This document shows positions 1-8,364 of a DNA stretch of 64,000 bases, in pieces. How positions within the stretch are numbered: the first letter of the stretch is position 1; every line of letters starts with the position of its first letter. Location: contig NZ_AP024646.1 in NCBI RefSeq assembly GCF_019977235.1, positions 3,100,001 to 3,164,000 of the forward strand, read 5' to 3'. This DNA comes from Arthrobacter sp. StoSoilB5 (lineage in GTDB: Bacteria; Actinomycetota; Actinomycetes; Actinomycetales; Micrococcaceae). The translations under genes and the position numbers were made by a program. Below the pieces are notes generated by a model. It saw only the letters and a program-made list of their open reading frames with translations. It ran no database searches and was not told the origin of the DNA.

Positions 1-1041
1 GGTGCCCAGCGACCATGGAGCGATAGCACCCTGTGCCAGGGAAAGCTCAGGATTGGGAACAATCAGTTCCTCGTCCACTTCAAGCCTGGTCCCAATTCCA
101 CTGCACGCGGAGCAGGCGCCGAAGGGGTTGTTGAACGAGAAGGACCGGGGCTCGATTTCATCAATTGCCAGTGGATGCTCGTTGGGGCATGCGAGGTTCT
201 CGGAGAAAGCGCGGATGCGTGCGGGGTCCCCGGCATCAACGTCCACGAATTCGATCAGTACCCGGCCTTCCGCCAAGCCCAGTGCCGTTTCAATGGAATC
301 CGTGAGCCGCTGGCTGATGTCTTCCTTGACCACCAGGCGGTCCACCACTACCTCGATGGTGTGCTTGAACTGCTTGCCGAGCTTGGGAGGCTCGCTGAGC
401 TGGACCAGTTCGCCATCCACCCGCGCACGCGAATATCCCTTGGCGGTCAGTTCCTTGAAGAGGTCCACGAACTCGCCCTTGCGGCCGCGTACCACGGGAG
501 CGAGGACCTGGAAGCGCGTGCCCTTTTCCAGTTCCAACAGCTGGTCAACAATTTGCTGTGGGGTCTGCCGGGCGATGGGTTCGCCACAGACAGGGCAGTG
601 CGGACGGCCCACACGCGCCCAGAGCAGACGCATATAGTCGTAAATTTCGGTGATGGTGCCCACTGTGGAACGAGGGTTCTTGCTGGTGGACTTCTGGTCG
701 ATCGACACTGCCGGCGACAGGCCCTCAATGAAGTCCACGTCCGGCTTATCCACCTGGCCCAGGAACTGTCGGGCATAGGCGGACAGCGATTCCACGTACC
801 GCCGCTGCCCCTCGGCGAAGATCGTATCGAATGCAAGGGAGGACTTGCCTGAACCCGAGAGGCCTGTGAACACGATCATCGCGTCCCTGGGCAGGTCCAG
901 ATCTACATTGCGCAGGTTGTGTTCCCGTGCACCCTTGACGACGAGCCGGGACAGGTCCGGCCTGGTGGGCTTGGTGTCGGGAACGGCGGATACGCTCTTC
1001 AGGGCATCGATGGCTGCATCTTCAGCTAAGGCTTTGGGCAC
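1..1041 (-). CDS. uvrA: UvrABC excinuclease subunit A, N-terminal 347 codons (cut by window start)
   Basis: Damage-recognition ATPase of nucleotide excision repair; it loads UvrB on distorted DNA. Visible are the first Walker A (GLSGSGKSS) near residue 60, a CPVCG pair near residue 150, and the zinc-module segments CPNEH and [14 protein letters not shown] near residues 285-330. About 600 residues lie outside the window. The start is GTG at 1041 because an in-frame TAG directly precedes it. There is no Shine-Dalgarno. A TAGCAT hexamer ends six bases upstream and a LexA-type box lies just beyond, so the mRNA is probably leaderless and SOS-controlled. Family identity is certain; leaderless expression is inferred. 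Confidence 0.97.
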   Translation of the reverse strand, partial: MPKALAEDAAIDALKSVSAVPDTKPTRPDLSRLVVKGAREHNLRNVDLDLPRDAMIVFTGLSGSGKSSLAFDTIFAEGQRRYVESLSAYARQFLGQVDKPDVDFIEGLSPAVSIDQKSTSKNPRSTVGTITEIYDYMRLLWARVGRPHCPVCGEPIARQTPQQIVDQLLELEKGTRFQVLAPVVRGRKGEFVDLFKELTAKGYSRARVDGELVQLSEPPKLGKQFKHTIEVVVDRLVVKEDISQRLTDSIETALGLAEGRVLIEFVDVDAGDPARIRAFSENLACPNEHPLAIDEIEPRSFSFNNPFGACSACSGIGTRLEVDEELIVPNPELSLAQGAIAPWSLGT

Positions 1042-1047
1042 CTACCA

Positions 1048-1053
1048 ATGCTA
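1048..1053 (-). promoter_or_regulatory. uvrA -10 hexamer TAGCAT
   Basis: Read on the minus strand, TAGCAT is followed by six bases and then the uvrA GTG. Transcription would start at or next to the start codon. It abuts the LexA-type box. Confidence 0.6.
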
Positions 1054-1054
1054 A

Positions 1055-1070
1055 TCGAAAACTTCTTCGA
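1055..1070. promoter_or_regulatory. LexA (SOS) box upstream of uvrA
   Basis: The 16-bp sequence TCGAAAACTTCTTCGA fits the actinobacterial SOS-box pattern TCGAAC-N4-GTTCGA, with one deviation in each half-site (A for C, C for G). It sits two bases upstream of the predicted -10 of uvrA, where bound LexA would block polymerase. Its position before a classic SOS gene supports the call. Confidence 0.75.
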
Positions 1071-1106
1071 ATTTCCATGTCGTGCCTCACACACTACTGA
1101 TCGGTA

Positions 1107-1487
1107 TCAATCGGCGTCATAAGCGGCGGCAAGAAGCTGTACAGCCTCCGCGAAAGAGGCTCCTTGGGCCTTGGCCGCCGCGGCATACTGGCCGGCAACT
1201 TCGGCCAGCGCACCCCAGCGGTCATCCCGCGCGCAGACTATGGTGCCGTTGCGGCCCCTCGTGGCGACTACGCCCGCAACCTCCAGCTCCTTATAAGCCC
1301 TGGCCACTGTATGCGGGGCCACGTCCAGCACGCCAGCCAGGTTCCGGACCGGCGGAAGTTTTGCTCCAACTGCGAGCACCCCGGAGTCTGCCAGTTCGAT
1401 GATGCGCAGCCTTAATTGCTCAAAAAGGGCCACTCCGCTGCTGGTGTTGGGGCGCCAACTGCCAGGAAACCCGTCCATGGCAGTCAT
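1107..1487 (-). CDS. GntR-family (YtrA-like) transcriptional regulator
   Basis: A 126-residue protein with an N-terminal winged helix-turn-helix (about residues 12-80: FEQLRLRIIELADSG, LPPVRNLAGVLDVAPHTVAR) and a short helical tail. It lacks the large effector domain of other GntR classes, which is typical of the YtrA subgroup that usually controls neighbouring transport genes. The ATG at 1487 overlaps the stop of the upstream 60-codon ORF as ATGA, so this start was chosen. In-frame GTG (1496) and ATG (1478) codons are alternatives. It is last in a tam / small ORF / gntR set reading away from the helicase gene. Target and ligand are unknown. Confidence 0.85.
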   Translation of the reverse strand: MTAMDGFPGSWRPNTSSGVALFEQLRLRIIELADSGVLAVGAKLPPVRNLAGVLDVAPHTVARAYKELEVAGVVATRGRNGTIVCARDDRWGALAEVAGQYAAAAKAQGASFAEAVQLLAAAYDAD

Positions 1488-1666
1488 CGCGAACACCGGC
1501 CAGGTGCCGGCACCAATCCGGGGGTTAGCTCAATGAAGCGTCCTTGGTCCATGTCGAGAATTAGACCAGCGACGCGGAAAGGGTACAAGCCACCGAGGGC
1601 TGGAAACTTGATTGCTACGCGTCCCAACGGGTCCCGCCCGCTCATGTGTCTTTCCGGGCCACTCAT
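1484..1666 (-). CDS. Small ORF, 60 codons, ATGA-coupled on both sides
   Basis: I do not recognise this product. It begins with ATG at 1666, which overlaps the tam stop as ATGA, and ends in a TGA that overlaps the gntR ATG as ATGA. Such double coupling suggests real translation. The protein has basic ends and a hydrophobic middle (FPALGGLYPFRVAGLILDMD). Codon third positions are less GC-rich than in neighbouring genes, which argues against strong selection as coding sequence. The first seven codons come from the second copy of a 21-bp tandem duplication; a second in-frame ATG at 1645 is the equivalent start in that copy. It could also be a decayed remnant. Confidence 0.42.
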   Translation of the reverse strand: MSGPERHMSGRDPLGRVAIKFPALGGLYPFRVAGLILDMDQGRFIELTPGLVPAPGRCSR

Positions 1667-1683
1667 GTGTCTTTCCGGGCCAC
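1642..1683. repeat. Perfect 21-bp tandem duplication spanning the tam stop codon
   Basis: Positions 1642-1662 and 1663-1683 are identical. Each copy encodes the last residues of tam (VARKDT) plus TGA on the minus strand. The first copy ends tam; the second adds seven in-frame codons to the coupled small ORF. Since 21 is a multiple of three, the duplication keeps both reading frames. Confidence 0.95.
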
Positions 1684-2442
1684 TGCGAAGATACGGCGGA
1701 ACGGGAACACTGTTCCGTGTCTCGTCGCCGGATAAGCCTCCCGCAGCAAAGCAGAGTATTCCTTCTCGAAGTCGGCGGCATCCCCTGGAGGCAAAGCTGC
1801 GAGCACCGGCCGCAGTCCGGTGCCACGCACCCATTCAAGGACCGGATCCTTGCCCGGTAGTACCTGCTGGTAGGTAGTTTCCCAAGCGTCAGCGGCACAA
1901 CCGGCGTCGAGCATGATCCCCAGGTAATCCGCAGGACTACCCACAACGCCATCATGCCGAAGAACACCGCCAAGGCGGGAGGACCACTTGGGTGACTCAG
2001 CGAGCTCCCTCATCAACGCATGCGAAGGGGAAGTGAAGTTTCCCGGTACCTGCAGCGCGAACCACGCACCCGGTTTAAGGCCACGCAACCACCCAGCGAG
2101 CATGTCCTGATGCTTTGGAACCCACTGGAGTGCGGCATTGGTGACCACGACGTCTGTCTCCTGGTCGGGCTGCCAGCTGGCGATATCAGCCTTTTCGAAT
2201 TCCAGGTTGGCAAATTGCAGGGCCTGGCTGGCTGCCTTCGCAAGCATCTCCGCTGAGGAGTCCAGGCCGACGATGCGGGCGCCAGGCCAGCGGACTGCCA
2301 GAGTCGCGGTGAGGTTCCCAGGGCCGCATCCAAGGTCCACCACTTTCCGCGGACCCCGGGCCTGAACCCTGCCCACGAGGTCGTGGAAGGGCCTATCCCT
2401 GTGATTGCCAAACTCCACATACTTGGACGGATCCCACCTCAT
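1663..2442 (-). CDS. tam: Trans-aconitate 2-methyltransferase-like SAM methyltransferase
   Basis: A 259-residue class I SAM-dependent methyltransferase. The SAM loop VDLGCGPGN lies near residues 36-44, the acidic ribose-binding stretch LDSSAEML near 60, and NAALQW near 100. The whole protein, including the start MRWDPSKYVEFGNHRDRPF, matches the Tam family, which methylates trans-aconitate to relieve aconitase inhibition. The length is normal. ATG at 2442 has a strong Shine-Dalgarno (AAGGAGGG). The stop lies in a 21-bp duplication. It is divergent from the helicase gene, with about 70 bases between starts. Confidence 0.9.
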   Translation of the reverse strand: MRWDPSKYVEFGNHRDRPFHDLVGRVQARGPRKVVDLGCGPGNLTATLAVRWPGARIVGLDSSAEMLAKAASQALQFANLEFEKADIASWQPDQETDVVVTNAALQWVPKHQDMLAGWLRGLKPGAWFALQVPGNFTSPSHALMRELAESPKWSSRLGGVLRHDGVVGSPADYLGIMLDAGCAADAWETTYQQVLPGKDPVLEWVRGTGLRPVLAALPPGDAADFEKEYSALLREAYPATRHGTVFPFRRIFAVARKDT

Positions 2443-2512
2443 ATAACCCTCCTTGCGTTTGGCAGCACTGCTGGGCCGAGCCTAAACCGTGCGGGCACTA
2501 AGCTGGAAACCA

Positions 2513-5047
2513 ATGAAACTTCTTGAGCAGCTCCCTGGTTCCAACGCCTCCAGTCCCCTCGGTCCGGACGAGATCTACACCCGGTTCGTTGAATGGACGG
2601 AAGGCCGCGGCCTGCAGTTGTACGCTGCGCAGGACGAGGCGATCATGGAGCTCGCCTCCGGCGCCAACGTTATCCTGGCCACGCCCACGGGCTCGGGAAA
2701 ATCCCTTGTTGCCATTGCAGCCCACTTCGAAGCCATGGCCCGCGGCCAACGCAGCTATTACACCGCTCCCATCAAGGCTTTGGTTTCGGAGAAGTTCTTC
2801 GCGCTCTGTGACATCTTCGGCGCCGAAAACGTTGGCATGATTACGGGCGACTCCGGTGTGAACCAGGATGCGCCAATTATCTGCTGCACCGCAGAGATCC
2901 TCGCCAACATTGCGCTGCGTGAGGGAGCCTCCGCGGAACTCGGCGCTGTGATCATGGATGAGTTCCACTTCTACTCCGATCCCCAGCGCGGATGGGCCTG
3001 GCAGGTTCCACTGTTGGAACTCCCCCAGGCCCAGTTCCTGCTCATGTCCGCCACGCTGGGAGACGTCAGCCGCTTCGAAACCGGCCTGAGCGAACTGACC
3101 GGACGGCCCACCACTACCGTTAGCTCCGCGGAACGACCCATCCCGCTGCATTACTACTATCACCAGACACCGGTCCACGAGACCCTGGAAGAACTGCTCT
3201 CCACCAAGCAGGTCCCCGTCTACGTTGTGCACTTCAGCCAGGCAGAGGCGATCGAGCGCGCCCAGAACCTGATGAGCATCAACATGTGCAGCCGGCAGGA
3301 AAAGGACCGCATCGCAGAGCTCATCGCCGGTTTCCGGTTCGCGGCAGGCTTCGGAAAGACGCTCAACCGGCTCGTCCGCCATGGCATCGGCGTCCATCAC
3401 GCCGGCATGTTGCCGAAGTACCGCCGTTTGGTGGAGCAACTGGCCCAAGCCGGGCTCCTGAAGGTCATCTGCGGCACCGACACCCTGGGCGTAGGCATCA
3501 ATGTGCCCATTCGGACAGTTCTGCTGACAGCCTTGAGCAAATACGACGGCGTACGCACCCGGGTGCTCAACCCGCGTGAGTTCCACCAGATTGCCGGCCG
3601 CGCCGGGCGCGCAGGATACGATACCGCCGGCACCGTGGTGGTCCAGGCTCCAGATCACGTAGTGGAGAACGCCAAGGCCATGGCAAAGGCCACCGCAAAG
3701 TTCGGCGACGACCAGAAGAAGCTGCGCCAAGTGGTCAAGAAGAAACCTCCCGAGGGTTTCGTTTCGTGGGGTGAGTCAACCTTCAAGCGGCTGGTGGAGT
3801 CCGTTCCGGAGCCGCTGACCTCAAGCTTTGCCGTTACCCACGCGATGCTCCTTAACCTCATGGAACGCCCCGGAGATCCGTTCCAGGCAACCCGGCGTTT
3901 GCTCAGCGAAAACCACGAGAACCGGCCCGCGCAGCTGAAACTCATGAGGAAGGCGCTGGGAATTTACCGCGAACTGCTGGCAGCAGGTGTGGTGGAACGC
4001 ATTCCGGAAGACGAACAACAATCCGAGGGCCGTTCTGTCCGCTTGACGGTTCACTTGCAGGCCAACTTCGCCCTCAACCAACCGCTTTCCCCGTTTGCCC
4101 TTGCCGCCCTTGAGCTCCTCGATCCAGAGTCGCCGTCGTATGCCCTGGATGTTGTCTCAGTTATCGAGGCCACGTTGGAGAAGCCGCGCCAGATTCTCTC
4201 GGCGCAGCAGAAGAAGGCCCGTGGAGAGGCTGTTGCCGCCATGAAGGCTGACGGCATCGAATATGAGCAGCGCATGGCCATGCTCGACGAAGTGACGTAC
4301 CCGATGCCCCTGGCGGAGATTCTCGGTGAAGCTTTCGAGGTGTACCGCAAGGCCGCGCCGTGGGTGGGCGACTTCGAGCTCGCGCCCAAATCGATCATCC
4401 GCGACATGTATGAACGCGCCATGAACTTCGGAGAGTTCGTACAGTTTTACGGCCTGGCCCGTTCTGAAGGCATAGTGCTGCGCTACCTGGCAGATGGATT
4501 CCGTGCACTCAGGCAGACCGTGCCCCAGGATTTGCTGCGCGAGGATCTCGAAGACCTCATCGCCTGGCTTGGCGAACTTGTCCGTCAAGTGGACTCGAGC
4601 CTCCTTGATGAATGGGAGGAGCTCACCTCAGGGCTGACGCCAACACCGCACGACGCTCCCCCACCCCCGCCGCCGCTCTTGACCACGAACACCAGGGCTT
4701 TCCGCGTCATGGTCCGGAACGAGATGTTCCGCAGGGTGGAGCTCTTCGCGGACGAGGATTCTGCTGCCTTGGGTGAACTGGACGCTGACGCCGGCTGGGA
4801 CGCAGAACGCTGGGAAGAGGTTCTGGACGACTATTTCGATGAACACGACGACATCGGCACGGGCCCCGACGCCCGGGGTCCGGGCTTGCTCATCATCACC
4901 GAGGAACCCGGTACGTGGCGGGTCCGGCAGATTTTTGATGACCCCGCCCGGAACCACGACTGGGGCATCTCGGCCGACGTGGATCTCGCGGCATCCGACG
5001 AGACGGGCACTGCTGTGGTTCGCGTGACGAACGTCAACCGGCTCTAG
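2513..5047 (+). CDS. DEAD/DEAH-box helicase with DUF3516 C-terminal domain
   Basis: An 844-residue superfamily-2, Ski2-like helicase. Visible motifs are Walker A (ATPTGSGKS, near residue 65), DEFH (near 155), MSATL (near 180) and the motif VI region QIAGRAGRAGYDTAG (near 365). The C-terminal half matches DUF3516, found fused to such helicases in actinobacteria. A proline run (PPPPPPLL) near residue 720 links to an acidic tail. RNA or nucleic-acid unwinding is likely; the substrate is unknown. ATG at 2513 (GGAAA upstream) is preferred to an in-frame GTG at 2489. It reads divergently from tam. Confidence 0.9.
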   Translation: MKLLEQLPGSNASSPLGPDEIYTRFVEWTEGRGLQLYAAQDEAIMELASGANVILATPTGSGKSLVAIAAHFEAMARGQRSYYTAPIKALVSEKFFALCDIFGAENVGMITGDSGVNQDAPIICCTAEILANIALREGASAELGAVIMDEFHFYSDPQRGWAWQVPLLELPQAQFLLMSATLGDVSRFETGLSELTGRPTTTVSSAERPIPLHYYYHQTPVHETLEELLSTKQVPVYVVHFSQAEAIERAQNLMSINMCSRQEKDRIAELIAGFRFAAGFGKTLNRLVRHGIGVHHAGMLPKYRRLVEQLAQAGLLKVICGTDTLGVGINVPIRTVLLTALSKYDGVRTRVLNPREFHQIAGRAGRAGYDTAGTVVVQAPDHVVENAKAMAKATAKFGDDQKKLRQVVKKKPPEGFVSWGESTFKRLVESVPEPLTSSFAVTHAMLLNLMERPGDPFQATRRLLSENHENRPAQLKLMRKALGIYRELLAAGVVERIPEDEQQSEGRSVRLTVHLQANFALNQPLSPFALAALELLDPESPSYALDVVSVIEATLEKPRQILSAQQKKARGEAVAAMKADGIEYEQRMAMLDEVTYPMPLAEILGEAFEVYRKAAPWVGDFELAPKSIIRDMYERAMNFGEFVQFYGLARSEGIVLRYLADGFRALRQTVPQDLLREDLEDLIAWLGELVRQVDSSLLDEWEELTSGLTPTPHDAPPPPPPLLTTNTRAFRVMVRNEMFRRVELFADEDSAALGELDADAGWDAERWEEVLDDYFDEHDDIGTGPDARGPGLLIITEEPGTWRVRQIFDDPARNHDWGISADVDLAASDETGTAVVRVTNVNRL

Positions 5048-5084
5048 TTCAATCGGCTCAGGTTAACCGGCTTTAGGAGGTCCC

Positions 5085-6500
5085 ATGGAACCCGTCCCTG
5101 ATCTCGGCAGCAGCCAGCGGTCGCTGGAGATCATGAGCGCAGAACCTACGGCTCCGTGGACCGGATCACGGCGATGGTGGGCCCCTGCTGATGGAGTTCC
5201 GGGACTGGACGTTGAGGGCCTTGCTTTGGGTGCGGTGCGGGCTGCAGCAACAGCGCTGAACGCGTTGACGGGAACCACGGGCAGGTATTCTGTCGGTGCC
5301 GGGCCCACCGCGGCGGCGTTCGATTCCCTGGGGCACTTGAGGATAGCCGGGCAGAAACCTGAAGGCTTCGCTCCGTTGTCCGGTTTCCGACGAACTGCCG
5401 ATGGCTGGATCCGCCTCCACGCCAACTACCCACACCACGCAGCCCGTCTCATGGAAGCAGTCTCGGCCAGCGAAGCTGCGGATGTGGACCGCGCCCTGCT
5501 GGCCATGACGTCCTTGGAAGCCGAAGACGTTATTACTGGCAACAACGGTGTGGCTGCCGCCGTCCGAACAAGGGACGAGTGGGCGGCCACTCCCATGCAT
5601 GCAGCAGCCAGCGGCGGGCCTTGGATCAGCTTCGACCAACCTGCACCATCCGCGGAAGCCGGCCGCCCGTCGTCGTGGGTTCCTTCCACGGACCCTGATC
5701 ACCCTCTGGCAGGCCTGAAGGTCCTGGACCTGACCCGCGTCATTGCCGGCCCCGTGGCTACGCGGCTCCTCGGCGCCCTGGGCGCGGACGTCCTGCGGAT
5801 CGACCCTCCCCACCTCCCGGAACTCACGGACGCTTTCATTGACTCAGGCTTTGACAAGCGAAGCGCCGAAGCCGACTTCCGGGATCCTGACGCCCTGAAC
5901 ATGGTCAAGGGCCTCATAGCGACCGCCGACGTAGTGGTCATGGGATATCGCGACGGCGGGCTGGATCGCTTTGGTTTAGGCCCTGGCGCCCTGCTTGCTC
6001 CCCGCGCGGACCTCGTTGTGGTGTCCTTGAGCGCTTGGAGCCAGGGAGGTCCTTGGAAGGGGCGCCGCGGCTTCGACAGCCTGGTCCAGGCAGCATGCGG
6101 AATAGCTGACCGGTACGGCCGCTCGGCCGACGGCGGGTGGAAGCCCGGAGCGCTGCCCGTGCAGGCACTCGATCACGCCACGGGCTATGGCCTTGCTGCT
6201 TCAGTGTTCTCGTTGCTGACCCAACGCCTTGGCACGGGACGTGGTGGTACAGCCCGGCTTTCACTTGCCCGCACAGCGGAAGAACTACTTCTTCTTCCGG
6301 CACTAACGGACTCTGACGCTGTACTTCCGGAACCGGACTATCACGAAGTAGACAGCCCGTACGGGCGCCTGCGCTACGTTGGCCCGCCCATCATGGTGGA
6401 CGGTATTCCCCTTCGCTATAAAGAACCTCCCGTTACGTACGGGTCCTCCGCTCTGCGCTGGCGGTGGGCGGCCCGGGCCCTAGTAAGCTCGGAAGCATGA
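5085..6500 (+). CDS. CaiB/BaiF-type CoA-transferase family III protein
   Basis: A 471-residue protein with two CoA-transferase III segments. The first, degenerate region spans about residues 15-190. The second begins HPLAGLKVLDLTRVIAGPVA near 205 and contains the Asp-bearing LGADVLRIDPP. Enzymes of this family move CoA between carboxylic acids at an Asp active site. The substrate cannot be told from sequence. It has a perfect Shine-Dalgarno (AGGAGGT) before ATG at 5085. The stop overlaps the next start as ATGA, so it is co-translated with the acetyltransferase and followed by a peptidase. Confidence 0.88.
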   Translation: MEPVPDLGSSQRSLEIMSAEPTAPWTGSRRWWAPADGVPGLDVEGLALGAVRAAATALNALTGTTGRYSVGAGPTAAAFDSLGHLRIAGQKPEGFAPLSGFRRTADGWIRLHANYPHHAARLMEAVSASEAADVDRALLAMTSLEAEDVITGNNGVAAAVRTRDEWAATPMHAAASGGPWISFDQPAPSAEAGRPSSWVPSTDPDHPLAGLKVLDLTRVIAGPVATRLLGALGADVLRIDPPHLPELTDAFIDSGFDKRSAEADFRDPDALNMVKGLIATADVVVMGYRDGGLDRFGLGPGALLAPRADLVVVSLSAWSQGGPWKGRRGFDSLVQAACGIADRYGRSADGGWKPGALPVQALDHATGYGLAASVFSLLTQRLGTGRGGTARLSLARTAEELLLLPALTDSDAVLPEPDYHEVDSPYGRLRYVGPPIMVDGIPLRYKEPPVTYGSSALRWRWAARALVSSEA

Positions 6501-7009
6501 GTGTAATCCGCCCTGCCACCGTTGAAGACGTTCCCGCCATCCTGCGTATGATCCACGATCTTGCGATCTACGAAAAGGAACCCGACGCCGTCAGGAACAC
6601 CCCGGAGCTCCTTACCGAGGTGCTCTTCGGTGAAAACCCCCGGGTGTACGCGACCATGGCCGCGAATGCCGCTGGGACTGTGCAGGGTTTCGCCCTGTGG
6701 TTCCTGAACTACTCAACGTGGGAAGGCGTACACGGCATCTACCTCGAAGACCTCTATGTCATTCCGGAAGCGCGCGGCGAGGGCCACGGCAAGGCCCTCC
6801 TGCAGCATCTGGCCGCGACCGCCGTCGAACGCGGTTACGCACGGGTGGAGTGGAGCGTCCTGGACTGGAACGAGCCGTCCATCAACTTCTATAAGAACCT
6901 CGGCGCTTTCCCCATGGAGGAGTGGTCAACCTTCAGGCTGACCGGTGAGGCGCTGGATGCGTTCGGAGCAGGTGCCAGTACCGGCAACAAGGCTCTTGCC
7001 AATGGCTGA
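6497..7009 (+). CDS. GNAT N-acetyltransferase, diamine/spermidine acetyltransferase-like
   Basis: A 170-residue GNAT protein. The acetyl-CoA loop EARGEGHGKALL is at about residues 92-103, preceded by IYLEDLYVIPE, and the C-terminal VEWSVLDWNEPSINFYKNLG is typical of SAT1-like diamine acetyltransferases. The amine substrate is an inference from family resemblance. ATG at 6497 overlaps the CoA-transferase stop as ATGA. The end overlaps the next gene by eight bases. It probably belongs to one operon with its two neighbours. Confidence 0.87.
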   Translation: MSVIRPATVEDVPAILRMIHDLAIYEKEPDAVRNTPELLTEVLFGENPRVYATMAANAAGTVQGFALWFLNYSTWEGVHGIYLEDLYVIPEARGEGHGKALLQHLAATAVERGYARVEWSVLDWNEPSINFYKNLGAFPMEEWSTFRLTGEALDAFGAGASTGNKALANG

Positions 7010-8351
7010 GATGCGAGCTTTGACCGACGCTCACCGCATCCGCGCACGGCACGAATTCCGCGGTCTCCGTACCGCCGAGCACTACTTCACCGTCCCCCTT
7101 GACCATGGTTCGGCCAAAGGCGTTCAAGAGGCCCAGCCGAGCGGCGAGACGATCACCGTCTTCGCACGGGAGTATTCCTCAACCGCGTACTCCGCAGAGG
7201 AGGCCGCCAAACTGCCGTGGTTGCTGTTTCTCCAAGGCGGACCCGGCGGACGCGGGAACCGCGTCACTTCCCTTTCCGGTTGGATGAAGGCAGCCGCCAA
7301 GGACTTCCGGATCCTGATGCTGGACCAGCGCGGCACGGGGCTTTCCACTCCTGTTGAGCGACAGTCACTGGCGCTCCGGGGAGACGCCGCAGCCCAGGCT
7401 GACTACCTGACGCATTTCCGGGCCGATTCGATCGTGGCCGACGCCGAGTTCATCCGGCACGCCTTGGATTCCGGGCCATGGTCAGTGCTGGGCCAGAGCT
7501 TCGGGGGATTCTGCGCGTTGACCTATCTGTCGTTCGCCCCGAAGGGGCTGCGGGAGGTGCTCATCACCGGAGGCCTGGCTCCACTGCACGGCCCGGCAGA
7601 GCGCGTTTACCGCGCCACCTTCCGCCGGGTGGCGGAGAGGAATGCCGAGTACTTCGCGTGGTATCCGGAGGACCGTGAGAGGGTCACAAGGATCGTCCGC
7701 CACCTTGAACGGCATGAGGAGTTCCTGGCTAGCGGAGAACGGTTGACGCCGGAACGGTTCCAGATGGTGGGGTCCTTCCTTGGCGGCAACACCCGTGTTG
7801 ACTCCTTGCATTACCTCTTGGAGGACGCCTTCATCGAAACGCCTTTGGGTGAACGCCTGTCAGAGGCGTTCCTGGAGGAGGTACGCAATCTCGTCAGCCG
7901 GGCCGGGAATCCGCTGTACGCAGTACTTCACGAATCGATCTACGGGCAGGGCGAGGCCACGGACTGGGCGGCGTGGCGGGTATTGGACGAATTCCCGGAG
8001 TTCAAGCCGGAAGCAGAGGCACCCCTGCTCACGGGAGAAATGATCTACCCCTGGTACTTCGAACAGGATCCGGCCCTTGTCCCGCTCCGGGACGTGGCGG
8101 CTTTGCTGGCTGCCAAATCGGATTGGAGTTCCCTTTACGATCATCAGCAGCTAGCAGCCAATATCATTCCGGTGGCAGCCGCCGTCTACAAGGACGACAT
8201 CTATGTGGACCATGACCTCTCAATGGAAACCGCGGAAGCAGTCCGTGGACTCCAAACGTGGGTCACCGACGACTTCCACCACGACGGCATAGGGGAAGAC
8301 GGGGAGGGTATCTTTGGGCGGCTCTTCGGGCTGGTGAGGGGTTCCCGCTAA
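7002..8351 (+). CDS. Alpha/beta hydrolase, prolyl aminopeptidase-like (family S33)
   Basis: A 449-residue cytosolic hydrolase. The oxyanion segment LLFLQGGPGGRGNR is near residue 78, DQRGTGLSTP near 110 and the nucleophile elbow GQSFGG near 165. These are standard for proline iminopeptidases that release N-terminal proline. A Lys/Asp-rich C-terminus supplies DDIYVDHDLS, likely near the catalytic His or Asp. The length is typical of the larger actinobacterial members. The start overlaps the acetyltransferase end, which suggests translational coupling. Substrate range is not predictable. Confidence 0.88.
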   Translation: MAEMRALTDAHRIRARHEFRGLRTAEHYFTVPLDHGSAKGVQEAQPSGETITVFAREYSSTAYSAEEAAKLPWLLFLQGGPGGRGNRVTSLSGWMKAAAKDFRILMLDQRGTGLSTPVERQSLALRGDAAAQADYLTHFRADSIVADAEFIRHALDSGPWSVLGQSFGGFCALTYLSFAPKGLREVLITGGLAPLHGPAERVYRATFRRVAERNAEYFAWYPEDRERVTRIVRHLERHEEFLASGERLTPERFQMVGSFLGGNTRVDSLHYLLEDAFIETPLGERLSEAFLEEVRNLVSRAGNPLYAVLHESIYGQGEATDWAAWRVLDEFPEFKPEAEAPLLTGEMIYPWYFEQDPALVPLRDVAALLAAKSDWSSLYDHQQLAANIIPVAAAVYKDDIYVDHDLSMETAEAVRGLQTWVTDDFHHDGIGEDGEGIFGRLFGLVRGSR

Positions 8352-8364
8352 CCTCACCTGTTTC

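Noticed and set aside
1797..1973. Minus-strand frames overlapping tam
   Set aside because: Out-of-frame shadows with Arg/Ser-rich composition; tam explains the region.
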